Below, in pieces: positions 1-11,505 of a stretch of 64,000 nucleotides of DNA (positions are counted from its first letter, which is position 1; each line of letters begins with the position of its first letter). A program made the position numbers and the translations under genes. The DNA lies in NCBI GenBank assembly GCA_003184365.1, contig NKYR01000009.1:124001-188000 (forward strand), written 5' to 3'. The stretch comes from Evernia prunastri (lineage: Eukaryota > Ascomycota > Lecanoromycetes > Lecanorales > Parmeliaceae). A model generated the notes under the pieces. That model was not told where the DNA came from, made no database searches, and saw only the letters and a program-made list of their open reading frames with translations.

Positions 1-1480
1 GACTCTATCACGATGATAATGGTGCGCTATGGAAATCCGCTTCGAGCCTTTGCAGGGTGAGGTGAGTCTGGCAGGGGTACCCATTTGGCGAAGCAATGAG
101 AATTATGATTGAGGTGCGATGTTGACACCATCTATTACGGCCAGCATAGCGAGGTGGACTTTGCAGCAGTTTTACGATTACCCCGGCTCAGATGAGCCAA
201 GCGATAGTTTAATACAAATACATCAACGTTTCCAAGGGAATTGGATGCAGCGTGAAGAAGAGAGAAGAGGCCTCTCCAAATATGAAGAAACAAAGTCAAT
301 TTAATTTGACTACTTTGGGGATACTTGAAACAATAAATTCATCTAAACGACTGCGAACCTGGGTTTGTGTGCTCCAGGCGTCCAGGTTCAGTCCCTTTTA
401 ATCATCCCCTTTTCTTCGCAACTAGATACAGAGTCACCCGCCTCTGAATGCAGGTGCTTGATACTCACTTCACAATTTCTTCTTCAGTCATAATTTGATG
501 CAATAAAACTTACCCCCCCCCTCCATACTAATGCAAGAATCAAGCTCCCTTGGCGTCCATGGCTGATGGTGATGTTGAAACCGCGACTGCTGGCTAAGTC
601 TCGATTTCCCCTGCGCTCTTTTCACGTTCTTCCAATAACCAAAGATTTCCAGAACGTCTCGCAATAACAGAAAGAAAATCTACTCACCTACTACACTGCT
701 GCTTGTCTACCTTAATGACACCTCCCTGGTGTAAGATTCCCCAAATTTTCATCCTTACTCTTCTTTCTTCTGCCAAATGTACCTGTCTCCCCTCTACCCT
801 CTCGCTATTCTCACATCTTCAGCTCTGCCGAACAAATACAGGGCATCTCAATTCCAAAGCACAACCTTATTGTTCCACATCACATTTCAAGTTGCAAAAC
901 ACGCTTCGGTGGTTAGAAGTGTCCTTCTACTCGCCTAAAATTACCTCCCTACTCGAGTATTTACCCTAGGGGATAACGACCCCAAACTTTCCATGAATGT
1001 ATTCGGGTCGCCTAAGACCGCGGCCCTCATCCTCGCCTTCTCACCTCCAGCGGAATCCTGCAAAAAGCATCAAAACGGCCGAAGGAAAGTACAAAGAGCG
1101 GCAACATGTTTGATTGAGTAGTTCTCAAGAGATGTCTTAAGAGGAGATGATGATGCTCTGGTTGCAAAAGCATTAGACCAGGGATTGCTTGCAACAGGAA
1201 GGCGAGCGTGGGTGAAGGCGAGCCCATCGACTACGTGTGTGGATTGGGGTTTGGATTTGATGAAGCTGTTGCGCGGGAGAAGCGCAATGATCGGGCGATG
1301 GAAACGTTGGGACGAGCATTGAGGACAGTAGGAAGGAGGATTAGGTGGATGCAGACTAAGAAAGGGTGAAACCCCGAATAAGCAGAGATGATTGTTAACG
1401 AGGACCATGCGTCTTCAAACTGGGAGTGAATCCATTCCGAGCGGGCGAAGATGTGACAGCTTCAAATGCTCTTATTCCTA
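1..1480. other. Gene-poor left edge, no supported gene
   Basis: I see no convincing coding sequence. Short open frames on both strands (for example 119-304 and 703-969 on plus, 1070-1408 on minus) have no recognisable motif and no plausible splicing partner. The stretch next to 1480 lies downstream of the minus-strand glycosidase stop and probably includes its 3' untranslated region. Confidence 0.5.
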
Positions 1481-3953
1481 TTATAGAACCCCTACCTCAT
1501 CCCCCCATAGCAGCATCGGCAAGCTGGCGATCTCGCCACCTCCAAAGAGGCGGCCCCTTATGATCACCTCCACTCCCTCACCTTTGCACTCATCAAAGTC
1601 CTCACTGCGAATCGGAAATTTCATGCAATACGCCCTACCGAGCTCCCTTCCGCCGAACATGACATCAAAGTATGAGAATGGGCCTGTTCTCTTGCTCCAC
1701 GGGATGTATGTTGGGTGTGAATTACTCAAGCCGCTCCACTTCCATGCCAGTCTTCTATCGTGATCTGGAAGACGTCCTCGCTCCATCCTCACGCCATCAA
1801 TGGTCCAGGAAGGTTCCGCCTGATTTCTTGGTTTGATGGTAAGATTCGAGATCAGGCACAGCGCCAGTGGCTTTGGGTCTTCGATCATGGCCGGACCATA
1901 TACTCCAAATTCTACGAGGCGTGCATTGGCGTTGGGGAGAGAGAGCACGATCGTCTTTTCCTGGACTTGGTTCAAATAAGGGAAACATATCTTTATAGGC
2001 ATGTAACATGTTTTCTCAAAGTCTGGAGTACTGTATCCCAGGTAGAAACCTGACGCTACGTCTTTGCTTGCTTCAAGATATTTGAATCTGATAGTAGCGG
2101 CAAGTGACCCATCGGCAAGCGTATTCAATTTGAAAAGGCATAGACGACAATGTCTTCCTCTTGGAGTATTTATGCTCCATGATTCGAAACGTGTGGTCTT
2201 CTCGTCCGTGCCGATGATCTTCGTGTTCACGAGTAGGCCTCCAGGATGCTCATCCAGCAATTCGCCATAAAGTACACGTGTCGAGGGCCTATTTGCTGCT
2301 TGCTCCCACGCGGGTACTGGCATGGGCAACAGATGAGGCAATGGTCCTTGGGATCCAAGCATTGATCGAATACACTGCTCACTCTTTTGAATCAAAATGG
2401 CATAATGGATCGTCCTTGATGGAGAATGAGGACTTACGTGACCTCCCGAATTTGCCACCCTTTGAAAAGCACTACCAAAGTCGGTTTCGAAGAAGTGTGC
2501 CGAGCCGGCAGGAAACTCGCGAGCATGGTCGACAATTGGGGCTCCAACATACTCATGTGTTTGATGGGGCTGTCTTTCATGACAATCGCAGCCAAGGTCG
2601 GATGGTAAGAGCTTTCCTAGCCACATAGCTTGTTCAACGCATTCTGCGGTAGATGCAGCACGTCCAGCAGAGGTGGAGAAATGCTCATGTGTCCAGGCTG
2701 GCCCAAAGATGGCTGTGGAAAAGCCTGCTTCTGCTAAAACGCTCATAGCCTAGATACCAACTTCAGTGAGCGTTGAACCCTGAATTGAAAATTCGAAGAT
2801 GGCACTATCGGTCATTGATACGCTGTGGGTTTGAAGCTTACAAGCCCGGTATTGGTCCCGCCTCCTCCCTTCGAAGGGAAGGTGGTGCGAGGCGGACCAG
2901 ACATATTTGTGTTCTGAGCCCACACGTCGATACCAAAAAACGTCTCCGTCGGATGAAGTCCATGTCTTTCACTCGTTGACTGCGCCTCTCTCAGTTTCTT
3001 CGTAGTCCATTTATAATTTGTGAAGAGCGTGTCCGCAGCAAGAGCGAATGGGACATTCTTAGAGGTCAGACCATTTTGATATTCGACTTCGTTATCAATA
3101 GTCAATGCATCATCTTCGTATTCTTGGAGTCAGCATTACCTTTCTAGAATGGGGTTCGACTTCTATAATATGTCTGGAAAGTAAAGTACCCTCGATATGT
3201 GTCTTACGACGGGGATCTCTCGAACCGAAAGGTAGACTTACACCAAACAACGTTCCCTGCAGGTCCCAACAGACGTTTGAGGATCCGAATAAACGCACAC
3301 ATCTCCCCTGAAGGATCTTCGATGGGTTTGGGGATCTCTAATTCAATATTGAGCAGCCAGCCATCAAAACCGAAAACGTCAGCCATAGCAGCTAATTGCT
3401 TGGCTACGATGAACTCGCCGTTCACCTGGTGCAGCATTCGCTCAACGTGGGATTTTCCAGGCTCTACCATAAAAGTCCCTAAAACTTTAACCCCATTGCG
3501 ATGCATGGTGTTTATCCACGTGGGCGGTGGGACACACACGAGCTTATGGGAGAAATAGGCAAACGTATCGACGTATTGAGAATAATTGCAAGCGTACATT
3601 TTGTTTGTCAGCAGAGATGGACGTACACTCTCATAATCATGGTAGCCACCGCCATAGTCATGACACAGCAAAACTAAGGTAGTAGACCCTACGTGATCAT
3701 GAACTCGAGATGCGGAGCGTTGCAAGAGGGGTACATTGGCCTGCTGAACAGGGTCGATATCTTCTGCGGACCAAGCTTCCAGATCGTCGAAGTCATCGAA
3801 GTAAACCAGACCTTTGAGTGCATCCCGGAGTCTCTGTGCTCGTTGCTGTTCCCGTGACGGAAGTGTATCAGCGGGAGGATTGATAATATCTCTTAGCTTC
3901 TTGCCAATGTGCCATCCGATTTTCTCCCAGTCAGGAAGTTTAATAGAAAGCAT
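1481..3953 (-). CDS. Cytosolic endo-beta-N-acetylglucosaminidase (GH85, ENGase)
   Basis: GH85 enzymes cut the chitobiose core of N-glycans (GlcNAc-beta-1,4-GlcNAc), releasing free oligosaccharides, often from misfolded glycoproteins in the cytosol. I model three exons: 3953-3242, 3113-2842 and 2749-1481, giving about 750 residues. Both introns have GTAAGT/GTAAGC donors and join in frame. Exon 1 holds the family block YVDTFAYFSHKLVCVPPPTW, the stretch NGVKVLGTF, and the catalytic segment FDGWLLNIELE, in which the Asn and Glu of NIE match the GH85 catalytic pair. Exon 2 continues with VEYQNGLT, FALAADTLFTNY and FFGIDVWAQNT; exon 3 begins with AIFGPAWTHEHF. No signal peptide is visible at the N-terminus, which fits a cytosolic enzyme. 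The beta-rich C-terminal half is expected for the family. Confidence 0.9.
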
Positions 3954-5112
3954 TTGATCGTGTCGCTTTCCTTGACGAAGCTAGTGATGATTTCCTCCTT
4001 CCAATTCCTGCCTCATTTTGTCAGTCGTTCCTCCTTATCCCAATCGTGCCATTAGCGAGTTCTGACTAGATCATGTATGAGGCTCTCCGCTCTACAAGCT
4101 GTGTCCCTCGTGTGCGTACTGTGTAGCACTATTAGCGGCCGGTTGTACAATAAGGGCGCTCTCACTCCTACCCTTTGTTTTTTACCTGTCACAGGTGTTT
4201 CTCATTCCGAGTCGTCTGTCTTCCGTCTCAACTAATTCGATACTGCTGTTAGCCGCTAATCCATCGGTAGCAAGAGAGATATGTTATATGTAGGAAGATT
4301 ATTGAGCTGTAGAGTGTCGAATAAAATCAAGATTTCAAGTTTGAGGGAGGTAGATAGATGATTGAGCTTCTTCTCTTTTTTTATTATAATTAATTTTCAG
4401 GATGTTGTGAAGTAACAATTCAGATTCAAGTCTTTTCCAGACCATTGCAGAGTTTCTTGTTGCGATTATTCTAATTTTCAGAATTCGACACTCGGATATA
4501 AGATTGGAAGCTTGAATCGTATGGGAGTGGTATAAAGTAGAATCGCATATGCCGAGGGTCTTGAGCTTTTACTCTAGCGTACCTAAGTAATGTACCTTAT
4601 GCAGAAAACGTTGCAATCCTTGGCGCTGAGAAAACCTTTTCACGCCGACTACCTATCAGTATAATCAAATCGATACATATAGTTAATATGTATAATTCAA
4701 AGATTTATAGATATGAATAAACACTCTTGATATTGTGATTTTATTATAGTAAGAACATCAGAAGTATATTTCATATTCAAAAAACATCAAAACTTGTAGA
4801 TTTGTACTTTCAAATATCCGCGCAAGAAGAATTTCACAGCGCCAAGGAGTGTAAGTAACGTTTTCTGCATACCGAGTACGCTAAAGTGACTCTTTAGAGT
4901 ACGGCGGTCGAAAAGTTTCGTCGCGCAATCCATTTTACTTCTCGTGTCCTCGTAATGCATCAATGCATACCTGAATTACACCCTCAATTACTATCAGCGA
5001 ACAATCGCCAATTGAACTTTTTCAAAAATCCATCTTTTTTTTCTCAGAACATTTTGACGCCCCACCGCTTGTCACAGTGTTTGCTGGGCCTAAGCCAGCC
5101 TCCATCGCAGCG
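3954..5112. other. AT-rich intergenic region between divergent ENGase and ERD2 genes
   Basis: About 1.16 kb separates two divergently transcribed genes, so both promoters should lie here. No ORF of interest is present. The centre, roughly 4370-4800, is strongly AT-rich and contains the imperfect inverted repeat listed separately. Confidence 0.6.
4570..4905. repeat. Imperfect inverted repeat, MITE-like
   Basis: The segments atgcagaaaacgtt and ccttggcgctg at about 4600-4629 reappear as reverse complements at about 4838-4871. An outer agcgtac motif is also mirrored (about 4576 and 4876). The arms are about 60 bp, imperfect, and enclose about 205 bp of AT-rich DNA without an ORF. This is the shape of a small non-autonomous DNA transposon. 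I could not define exact ends or a target-site duplication. Confidence 0.5.
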
Positions 5113-6042
5113 ATGAACATATTCCGTATACTTGGTATGAAGCGCAAATGCGTTGAACGACCGTCTTTGATGAAGCTTAACGTTCACCAGCGGATCTCTC
5201 CCATCTGGTATCCATCGTGATACTGCTACAGAAGATGAAGTCCTCACACGTGCGTATTCACATCCTCTCCCTCAAGACCCTTGTTAAATGCCCCAACAGA
5301 GCTGCTCAGGCATATCATTCAAGTCGCAAGCCCTTTACCTGATTGTCTACGTAACCCGCTACCTAGGTAAGCATACCTCCCCCCGAGTCTGCCTAGGTTC
5401 CAAAACTCACTGCTCTCCAAACAGACATCTTCTGGACCTTTACTAGTGGCTCAGTCTATAATACTACCTTCAAACTCCTTTTCCTCGCTGCACAATCCTA
5501 CACCGTCTACTTAATGCTCAACGATTACAAACCCACTCATGACCCTAATATCGATACGTTCAAGGTTCAATATCTACTAGGAGGCAGCGCAGTTCTCGCT
5601 GTCCTGTTCCCATATAAATACCAAATCACGGAGGTCTGTTCCTCATTTGCTCCACATCATTTTGGTCCTTAGGCTAAGGTTTTTGTCCAAATAAAGATAC
5701 TGTGGTCATTTTCCATTTGGCTCGAATCTGTCGCAATCCTTCCCCAATTGTTTATGCTTCAGCGGACTGGTGAAGCGGAAACGATAACAACTCACTATCT
5801 CTTCGCTTTAGGCCTGTATAGGGCGTTGTATATTCCCAACTGGCTCTATAGATACTTTGCTGAAGGATGGGTGGACCAAATAGCTTGGGTGGCGGGACTG
5901 GTGCAGACCGTGCTGTATTCGGACTTCTTCTGGATTTACTACACCAAGTAAGTGCTTTTCGAGCCTCCAAGGATGCAATGGGACGGGACTAACGAATGGG
6001 TGTAGAGTGCTGCAAGGAAAGAAATTCAATTTGCCCGTCTAA
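5113..6042 (+). CDS. ERD2: ER lumen protein-retaining receptor (Erd2 family)
   Basis: Erd2 binds HDEL/KDEL-type C-terminal signals in the Golgi and returns escaped ER residents by COPI vesicles. The six-exon model is 5113-5134, 5191-5249, 5300-5366, 5425-5633, 5697-5947 and 6006-6042, giving 214 residues, the normal family size. The N-terminus reads MNIFRILADLSHLVS. Further family blocks are ISFKSQALYLIVYVTRYLD, PQLFMLQRTGEAETITTHYL and YSDFFWIYYTKVLQGKKF, and the protein ends in NLPV. Hydrophobic segments run through the whole protein, as expected for a seven-helix receptor. The 22-bp first exon is set by the conserved start MNIFRILAD. The exon 4 donor is GTCTGT, weaker than the others. The gene converges on the XRCC4-like gene, with 243 bp between stops. 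Confidence 0.95.
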
Positions 6043-6285
6043 GAAATCCGGAATTGCAGGATGCTCATCGCCGAAAACGAAGGGGCAATGGCGTTTTGTA
6101 CTTTTATAAAATGTATGCATAGCGGGCTATCTTCACGGCAAAAGCTTCATCGGGCGCTTTCTTCAGATACCCTGTCACACAGACTTGATCCTTGACGCTT
6201 TGCGATAGTGATTGACTTGTGGGCACTTTCCGGTCATGGACGAGGTACTCCAGTGCGATGCATCAAAACATGCCATGGCCATATC

Positions 6286-7449
6286 TCATAATTCGTCATC
6301 ATCCGTCTCTTCATCCTCGCTCATCGTTGCTTGAGTGCGCGTCGAGTTACCCTCTGTCACTGGCCGCTTCGCTTGCTCCCTTCTCCCGCCTTCTCCGAAA
6401 GGCAAGTCCCTGGTTGGCGGGCGGGTATCCAATTGCATCTCCTCGCCTTCTGCTCGTTTCGTTCCATCAGCAGCCTCATGACTGTCAGACAGCATGGCTG
6501 CTTGAGGAATACGAGCTGGGTCATCCCCACTTTCATCTTCAGTCACGTCTTGGTCGGAATGTTCAGGTGTATTCATCTGCTCCGACAGATCAGTGTCTGG
6601 CTTTTGCTTCGGAGCCTGTCCTCCAAATTCGTTTTCTTCTGACGATTCGGAGCCTCGATCGTCACTCTTTGCTTTTCGCTTCCCGACCCGAGAAGCGGCA
6701 GCTGCACGAGGTTTTGAGACCGAGCGAGTGTTGTGAAGTTTCGCTGCTTGCTTAGGATCGACTTTTGCACTAGCCAAAAGTCGCTGTTGGTCTCTGATCT
6801 TAAGCTTCTTGGTATTGAGGAGCTCCCTGAATTGTTGTAGTAGGAGATCTTCATGCTCCTTCTTTGCTTGGATCAAATCCTCGAGCTGATTGTGGAGCCT
6901 TTCCATCTTCTTGCTTTGCTCATCAAATTTTGAAGTCAGGTCTTGGACTTCTGTCTCCAATACACGAGATCTTTCTACGGCCATTCCCGTCCACCCTGTT
7001 ATATCTAGCTCCTGACTTTCGTCCTTCTTAAAGACTACTTCGCCTAGTTTCTGGATGATGCCGGAGATGTTGTTGCGGAAGACTATCGAGAGTTGGTCCC
7101 CATTAAGATTTGCGAGGACTTCGAGCTCTGCAAGAATGCTCGCTTCTGACCCTTGGAATCGGCGCTGAAGGAGGGTTGAATGCAACACATTCTCCCATTG
7201 GTCATTACTTAATTGATTCCTCTTATCCCGGAGCTTGGATATTCGAGACTGCCTTACTTTTTCAGCGGTCAGTGTTGGCACAGGCAGAATAGGGTCGACC
7301 TCACTTGTAGCGATGTAGGGGAACTCTCCTTCTGTTGCCAACAGCTTCAAATCTAATGGAGAAGGTCCCTCAGACGAGGCATTTACTAGAACATGCTCGC
7401 CGTCACTACTGTCTGAGCGGCTCAGGTAAAGGATATGCTCGGTGGCCAT
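6286..7449 (-). CDS. XRCC4/Lif1-like non-homologous end-joining factor
   Basis: XRCC4 (Lif1 in yeast) scaffolds DNA ligase IV during non-homologous end joining in the nucleus. The single-exon frame gives 387 residues from an ATG at 7449. I chose this start because MATEHILYLSRSD matches the family N-terminus, whereas the 48 in-frame residues upstream look untranslated. Residues about 1-165 fit the beta-sandwich head (PLDLKLLATEGE; NDQWENVLHSTLL). A long heptad-rich coiled coil follows at about 170-245 (LETEVQDLTSKFDEQSKKME and onward), as expected for XRCC4 dimerisation and ligase binding. The tail is basic (KPRAAAASRVGKRKAK), then Ser/Asp/Glu-rich with many SE/SD/TP sites, ending SEDEETDDDEL. 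XLF/Nej1 shares the overall fold, but the long coil and tail favour XRCC4. Confidence 0.8.
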   Translation of the reverse strand: MATEHILYLSRSDSSDGEHVLVNASSEGPSPLDLKLLATEGEFPYIATSEVDPILPVPTLTAEKVRQSRISKLRDKRNQLSNDQWENVLHSTLLQRRFQGSEASILAELEVLANLNGDQLSIVFRNNISGIIQKLGEVVFKKDESQELDITGWTGMAVERSRVLETEVQDLTSKFDEQSKKMERLHNQLEDLIQAKKEHEDLLLQQFRELLNTKKLKIRDQQRLLASAKVDPKQAAKLHNTRSVSKPRAAAASRVGKRKAKSDDRGSESSEENEFGGQAPKQKPDTDLSEQMNTPEHSDQDVTEDESGDDPARIPQAAMLSDSHEAADGTKRAEGEEMQLDTRPPTRDLPFGEGGRREQAKRPVTEGNSTRTQATMSEDEETDDDEL

Positions 7450-8034
7450 GAAGGGTAGACCGTGGTAATAGAAAGGAGAGAGACCAGCAATTGAGCAACT
7501 AAAAGTACCTTTGCCCAACTCAGTGTTCGCCAGCTTGAAGTGTTCGGCCACCGGTCTTCTGGAGTATTTGCCTTCCGATAAATGTTTGCGCACGCCAAGG
7601 CGCTAAGCCCTGCAGGAAATGGGAGGCCGGCGGTCGCCTTATTAAGTTACTATTGATGCACAACCAGCCTCTTCTGACACGACTCACACCCCTCGATAAC
7701 TGCCAATCGCTTCTTCTAATATACACTGATTGATATCCAACACGAATTTTGACCACCGTCTGTCCGCAAGCTTCTTGTCGCAGTTTGCCCTTTCCAAAGG
7801 TCAGGCAGGGGTTGGCTCCTTACAACGCCCACCTCACTTCGAGATTGCACGCAGCAGCAAACTTGAACCGCCAGCAGTATTTTAATACATCAACTGTACC
7901 AGTCATGATCTCAAGTATATAAGAGACAGGATTGATATCTTTTTTTTCACCACAACTATTTGTACCAAACGTGAACAAAACGCAACTGAGGATCCCACCT
8001 CATCTAACGCTCAGTTCAACAGGATTGCCACAGT
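7450..8034. promoter_or_regulatory. Shared divergent promoter region (XRCC4-like / BYR4-like)
   Basis: These 585 bp separate two divergent genes and must carry both 5' untranslated regions and promoters. A CAACT/TCAC-rich stretch just upstream of 8035 looks like fungal 5' leader sequence. I see no defined factor site that I would stand behind. Confidence 0.4.
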
Positions 8035-11000
8035 ATGCAATCATTGACCTTGAAGCTGCGGCAGCCAGAAGAGAATACTATGGAGTGCTGGGATGATGAT
8101 GACGATCTCCATGGCATCGATGAACTTCAATTTCGCAACGTATCCAGCACCACAACTGGGTCCGCCCAGGCTTCCCATTTTCGCGACAGCACTTCATCAC
8201 GAATGTCCACACGCTCGGACAGAGGGTCTGTAGGTGGAGGAGACGAGGATTGGCAGGTCTTGCTTCCGACGGACGATGAGAATTCAACGACAGAGGCTAT
8301 CAATGCCGCAAAGACTGCTGGTATTCCAATACCCACCAATGTCCCTTCCTCTGCGCTTCTTGGTGGTACCATCAAGAGACTAGGGGGCCGGCGGCTGAAA
8401 AAGGTCTTGGGGGGAGATGACTGGGGTGAAGACATCGAGTTGCCTGAAGCTCAAGAAGGCGGCCTCAAGCTGAAGAAAAATGACGCGAAGGACTTTCAAG
8501 ATGCATTGAGGCAATTCAGTGAAGAATTTCCATCGTCGCCGAGCCCGTTAAAACCTCAATCCAGCATGACATTCAAAGAGCGAATGGCTTCCGCCACCAA
8601 AATCAAGACCGGGAACTCTTCGCTCGATAAATTCCGTGACAAGGACGACGATGACTTCTTTGGAGATGTGGCCACGATCAAGGTTGCCAAAAACAGATCA
8701 TCACAAAAGCCGGTCAATTTCATACCTCCGCCAGCGAAGGTCAGCAAAGAGGTTGAAAGCATCGAAGAAGACTTGGAGCTACCTATGGACGGCCAGCCTC
8801 TTAGGCTGTCAGCTAGAAAAGAAGCTCCTAAAACTCCAGCATCCCAGCTCAACGACGATCTGGACATGGAATGGGCTGAAGGTAGCTTAGGTACGAGATT
8901 TGGTGGCACGAGGAGAGATGCAAGATCGAATCCCAGCTCATCGATCTCTGCTTTCAGTCCTAGTGCTTCAAGTTGTCTAACGGGCGAAAGCGAAGACGAA
9001 GGCTTGGAAGGTCTAGTTCTTCCGGACGGACCCCTCAAATTTGATGAGGCACTCAAAAAGCGTCTCGATAAAGTATTGCCCGATCCCGCAGACCTCATCT
9101 CCCAGAAGCAGCCAATTGAGCCGGTCGAGGAAGCCGCGCCAGCGAAGGATGATTTCTTCTCCGAGATTGAAATTGGTGATGGTGATGTTTTCGATTCTGG
9201 GAAGCTTACTTTAAATCGGAACGTCAAGCACAAAACAGCACGGCAGACCAGTCCAGCAAGACGAGCTGCAATGACCCTCACATTCACCAATAAGCTCGAG
9301 CCTGGCGTGAGTAAGATTCCAAAGCCTCTACCGCAGAGTAGGTCTCGCCCTACGTTGGAGCCTGTGTCCGAGAGTGGAGGCCCCATACCGCATTATCGCC
9401 GGCCTGGATCACGTATGGGAGCCCATTCTGCACATTCGTCAATCTCGGCTATTCCGACACCCGCTACTCCATCGTCTTCCCACACCGCAGCGCCATCTAC
9501 GCCAGCTCGCCGTGGGCTAAATAGCAAATCGTCCCGCGACACCTTGAAGTCTGAGCCTACAACAAATCCTGCACAATTCTTGAAGTCTAAGCGATCAGCG
9601 CCCGTGATGAGAAATCAACCGTCGCCTGCTCGCACCCAACCATCGTATCAGAGGCCTCCATCTCGTGGAGGAGAATACAGCGGCCGCCAAGCCCTGCCGT
9701 CGAGACCCAAGACTCCGGTCGATCGCTCAGGTGCTGACTCGAGTCTCGCCAATTCGAGGAGACCCCCTGTCCCATTCTTGCCTGCTGGAACTTCTCAAGC
9801 ACAGTCTCACCATATAAGTATAAAATCTTCCAGGCACTTCAACCGCCCTACCTCTTCGGATTCAAACGATAACGGTCTGGTTAATCGACCAATATCTAGG
9901 CTTTCCAATGTACATCACCGCCCTACCACTCCAACCGGTCGCCGGGACCATGCCCCAGAGTCTTTGATTCGAGAAGCCGCGTCCAAGCGGACACTTACTA
10001 AACCTACACGGCGCCGAGCCTTTGGCGATGGAAACGAGCTTGATGCCTTTGACGACCTTCCTACCTCGGCTTCAATAGAGTCCAAATTTATGAAACAACC
10101 AATCTCACGTGGTGCGCCGAAGTCCGTTCAAATGCGAAGTAAACTTGGCCTCCAGTCCCACAACGCTTCCACTACTTCCGTCAATGAGCTACCACCCCCC
10201 GCCACGCCGTCAACGCCTCTTAGCCCTCTAAAGCATGGCCATGTTCCCAGCTTCGCCCGCGACACCAATGCATCTCGCCTCGCTCGAGAACAACGTACCG
10301 GTTCAGTCAGTGCTACGCTACATACGACGCCATCTCTTCCTACGGTCCGCGAAAGTGGACCTCTTGCCTCAATTAGTACAAATTGGAAAGCACATACCAA
10401 TGCTGTTACCAACGCCAAGACTCTTGCGTCTCCGAGTGTCCATTATTTGAAGAAGCGCACGAAAGGTCCGCCCCAGAAGCCCCGTCTTATCAAGCCAATG
10501 GGGGAGGGTGTAAACACCGCAAAGACGCTGAGGGGCATGTCCTGGAACCCTATTCTTTTCCGATGGGAGGGCAACGAGAACGCTCTGGCGCCTTTTGAAG
10601 TGCCAATCCCACAGCCGGCCGCAATAACCAGTCCCAAATCGCCGGGGGGTGGTAAAGCGGCACCGGCACTTATTGCCAACGTAGGTTCCACCAAAGGCGT
10701 ACAGATGAGCGGCGGCATGGTCTTTGACCCGCAGCGCATGTGCTGGCTCAAGATGGCGCCTCGCCACGGCGAGCTGAGACACGTGAGTAGCTCTAACACT
10801 ATGTCCCCTGACACCATTGATGATGACGACGACGACCCTTTCGCTGGTTTGGACGATCTGGATGACGGTACCAAGGCGAAGAGTACGGCTGGACAAGGCA
10901 ACGATGATAGTCTCAGTGGCACAGTTGCCGCCAAAGGGAGTTCACTAGTGGAGGAGGAGTGGCTTGTAGGTGAGGAATTTGATGTTGGACCTGAATTTGT

Positions 11001-11136
11001 GAGGAGGCAGAAGGCGGAGGAAGAGAGATGGAGGACCAAGGTGGACGGATGGGTTGGGGAGGGGGTTGTGAGGGATGAAGGCATTGGGAGAGGAGGTTGG
11101 AGGTGGGCTATCCGCGGAAAATTAGAAACTCTGTGA
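8035..11136 (+). CDS. Byr4/Bfa1-like cytokinesis regulator, two-component GAP subunit
   Basis: Byr4 (Bfa1 in budding yeast) joins Cdc16/Bub2 to form the GTPase-activating complex that holds Spg1/Tem1 off at the spindle pole body, restraining septation and mitotic exit. The uninterrupted frame gives 1033 residues. The N-terminus holds the acidic MECWDDDDDLHGIDELQFRN; the ATG at 8080 inside it is a good alternative start. GDEDWQVLLP follows. The middle 600 residues are Ser/Pro/Arg-rich and low in complexity with many SP/TP sites, consistent with mitotic kinase control. The C-terminal third carries the family signatures LRGMSWNPILFRWEGNE and GGMVFDPQRMCWLKM, then an acidic DDDDDDPF stretch and GEEFDVGPEFVRRQ. 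The lack of introns in so long a gene is unusual in this window but typical for this family. Confidence 0.88.
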   Translation: MQSLTLKLRQPEENTMECWDDDDDLHGIDELQFRNVSSTTTGSAQASHFRDSTSSRMSTRSDRGSVGGGDEDWQVLLPTDDENSTTEAINAAKTAGIPIPTNVPSSALLGGTIKRLGGRRLKKVLGGDDWGEDIELPEAQEGGLKLKKNDAKDFQDALRQFSEEFPSSPSPLKPQSSMTFKERMASATKIKTGNSSLDKFRDKDDDDFFGDVATIKVAKNRSSQKPVNFIPPPAKVSKEVESIEEDLELPMDGQPLRLSARKEAPKTPASQLNDDLDMEWAEGSLGTRFGGTRRDARSNPSSSISAFSPSASSCLTGESEDEGLEGLVLPDGPLKFDEALKKRLDKVLPDPADLISQKQPIEPVEEAAPAKDDFFSEIEIGDGDVFDSGKLTLNRNVKHKTARQTSPARRAAMTLTFTNKLEPGVSKIPKPLPQSRSRPTLEPVSESGGPIPHYRRPGSRMGAHSAHSSISAIPTPATPSSSHTAAPSTPARRGLNSKSSRDTLKSEPTTNPAQFLKSKRSAPVMRNQPSPARTQPSYQRPPSRGGEYSGRQALPSRPKTPVDRSGADSSLANSRRPPVPFLPAGTSQAQSHHISIKSSRHFNRPTSSDSNDNGLVNRPISRLSNVHHRPTTPTGRRDHAPESLIREAASKRTLTKPTRRRAFGDGNELDAFDDLPTSASIESKFMKQPISRGAPKSVQMRSKLGLQSHNASTTSVNELPPPATPSTPLSPLKHGHVPSFARDTNASRLAREQRTGSVSATLHTTPSLPTVRESGPLASISTNWKAHTNAVTNAKTLASPSVHYLKKRTKGPPQKPRLIKPMGEGVNTAKTLRGMSWNPILFRWEGNENALAPFEVPIPQPAAITSPKSPGGGKAAPALIANVGSTKGVQMSGGMVFDPQRMCWLKMAPRHGELRHVSSSNTMSPDTIDDDDDDPFAGLDDLDDGTKAKSTAGQGNDDSLSGTVAAKGSSLVEEEWLVGEEFDVGPEFVRRQKAEEERWRTKVDGWVGEGVVRDEGIGRGGWRWAIRGKLETL

Positions 11137-11505
11137 GAATGGAAGAGGAGAAAGACTGTTGTTGCATGGCCTAAGTATCGAGCATGTGCATGACCATTTG
11201 TCCAACTGAAAAAAGCGACGGTGTTTCAAGGCGTTTTCTCTTTTCCATCCTGGGCCTATGCGCATGCAACAGCATCTATACGCATAGCTCGTTAGCTCAA
11301 TGAAAGGCAGGTTGTTCTTCATCGACGTCTCTGACGTGGTGAAGTGATCGATCAGTTGAAAAGTATGTACAGCCTCATGACAACGCCGTCGCCCCTTCGC
11401 TTAAGTCCTTTCGAGATTGACCGCATCTTGATACTCGAGATCTGCAATTCACCGTCGCAGTTCAGCATGCATCAGTCTGCAGTCTGCAGTTTGCAATATG
11501 CCTAT

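Noticed and set aside
360..400. tRNA-like B-box (aggttcagtccc)
   Set aside because: It departs from the consensus and no cloverleaf or A-box can be placed upstream.
119..969. Two short plus-strand open frames (61 and 88 codons)
   Set aside because: No motif, no splice partner, and composition like intergenic DNA.
1070..1408. 112-codon minus frame downstream of the GH85 gene
   Set aside because: It could be a further exon, but the glycosidase already ends properly at 1481 and this frame shows no GH85 similarity.
8556..9386. 276-codon minus frame opposite the BYR4-like gene
   Set aside because: Shadow of the Ser/Pro-rich sense frame; the sense strand has clear family motifs.
10369..11084. 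Overlapping 175- and 213-codon minus frames
   Set aside because: Antisense shadows of the conserved C-terminal part of the BYR4-like protein.
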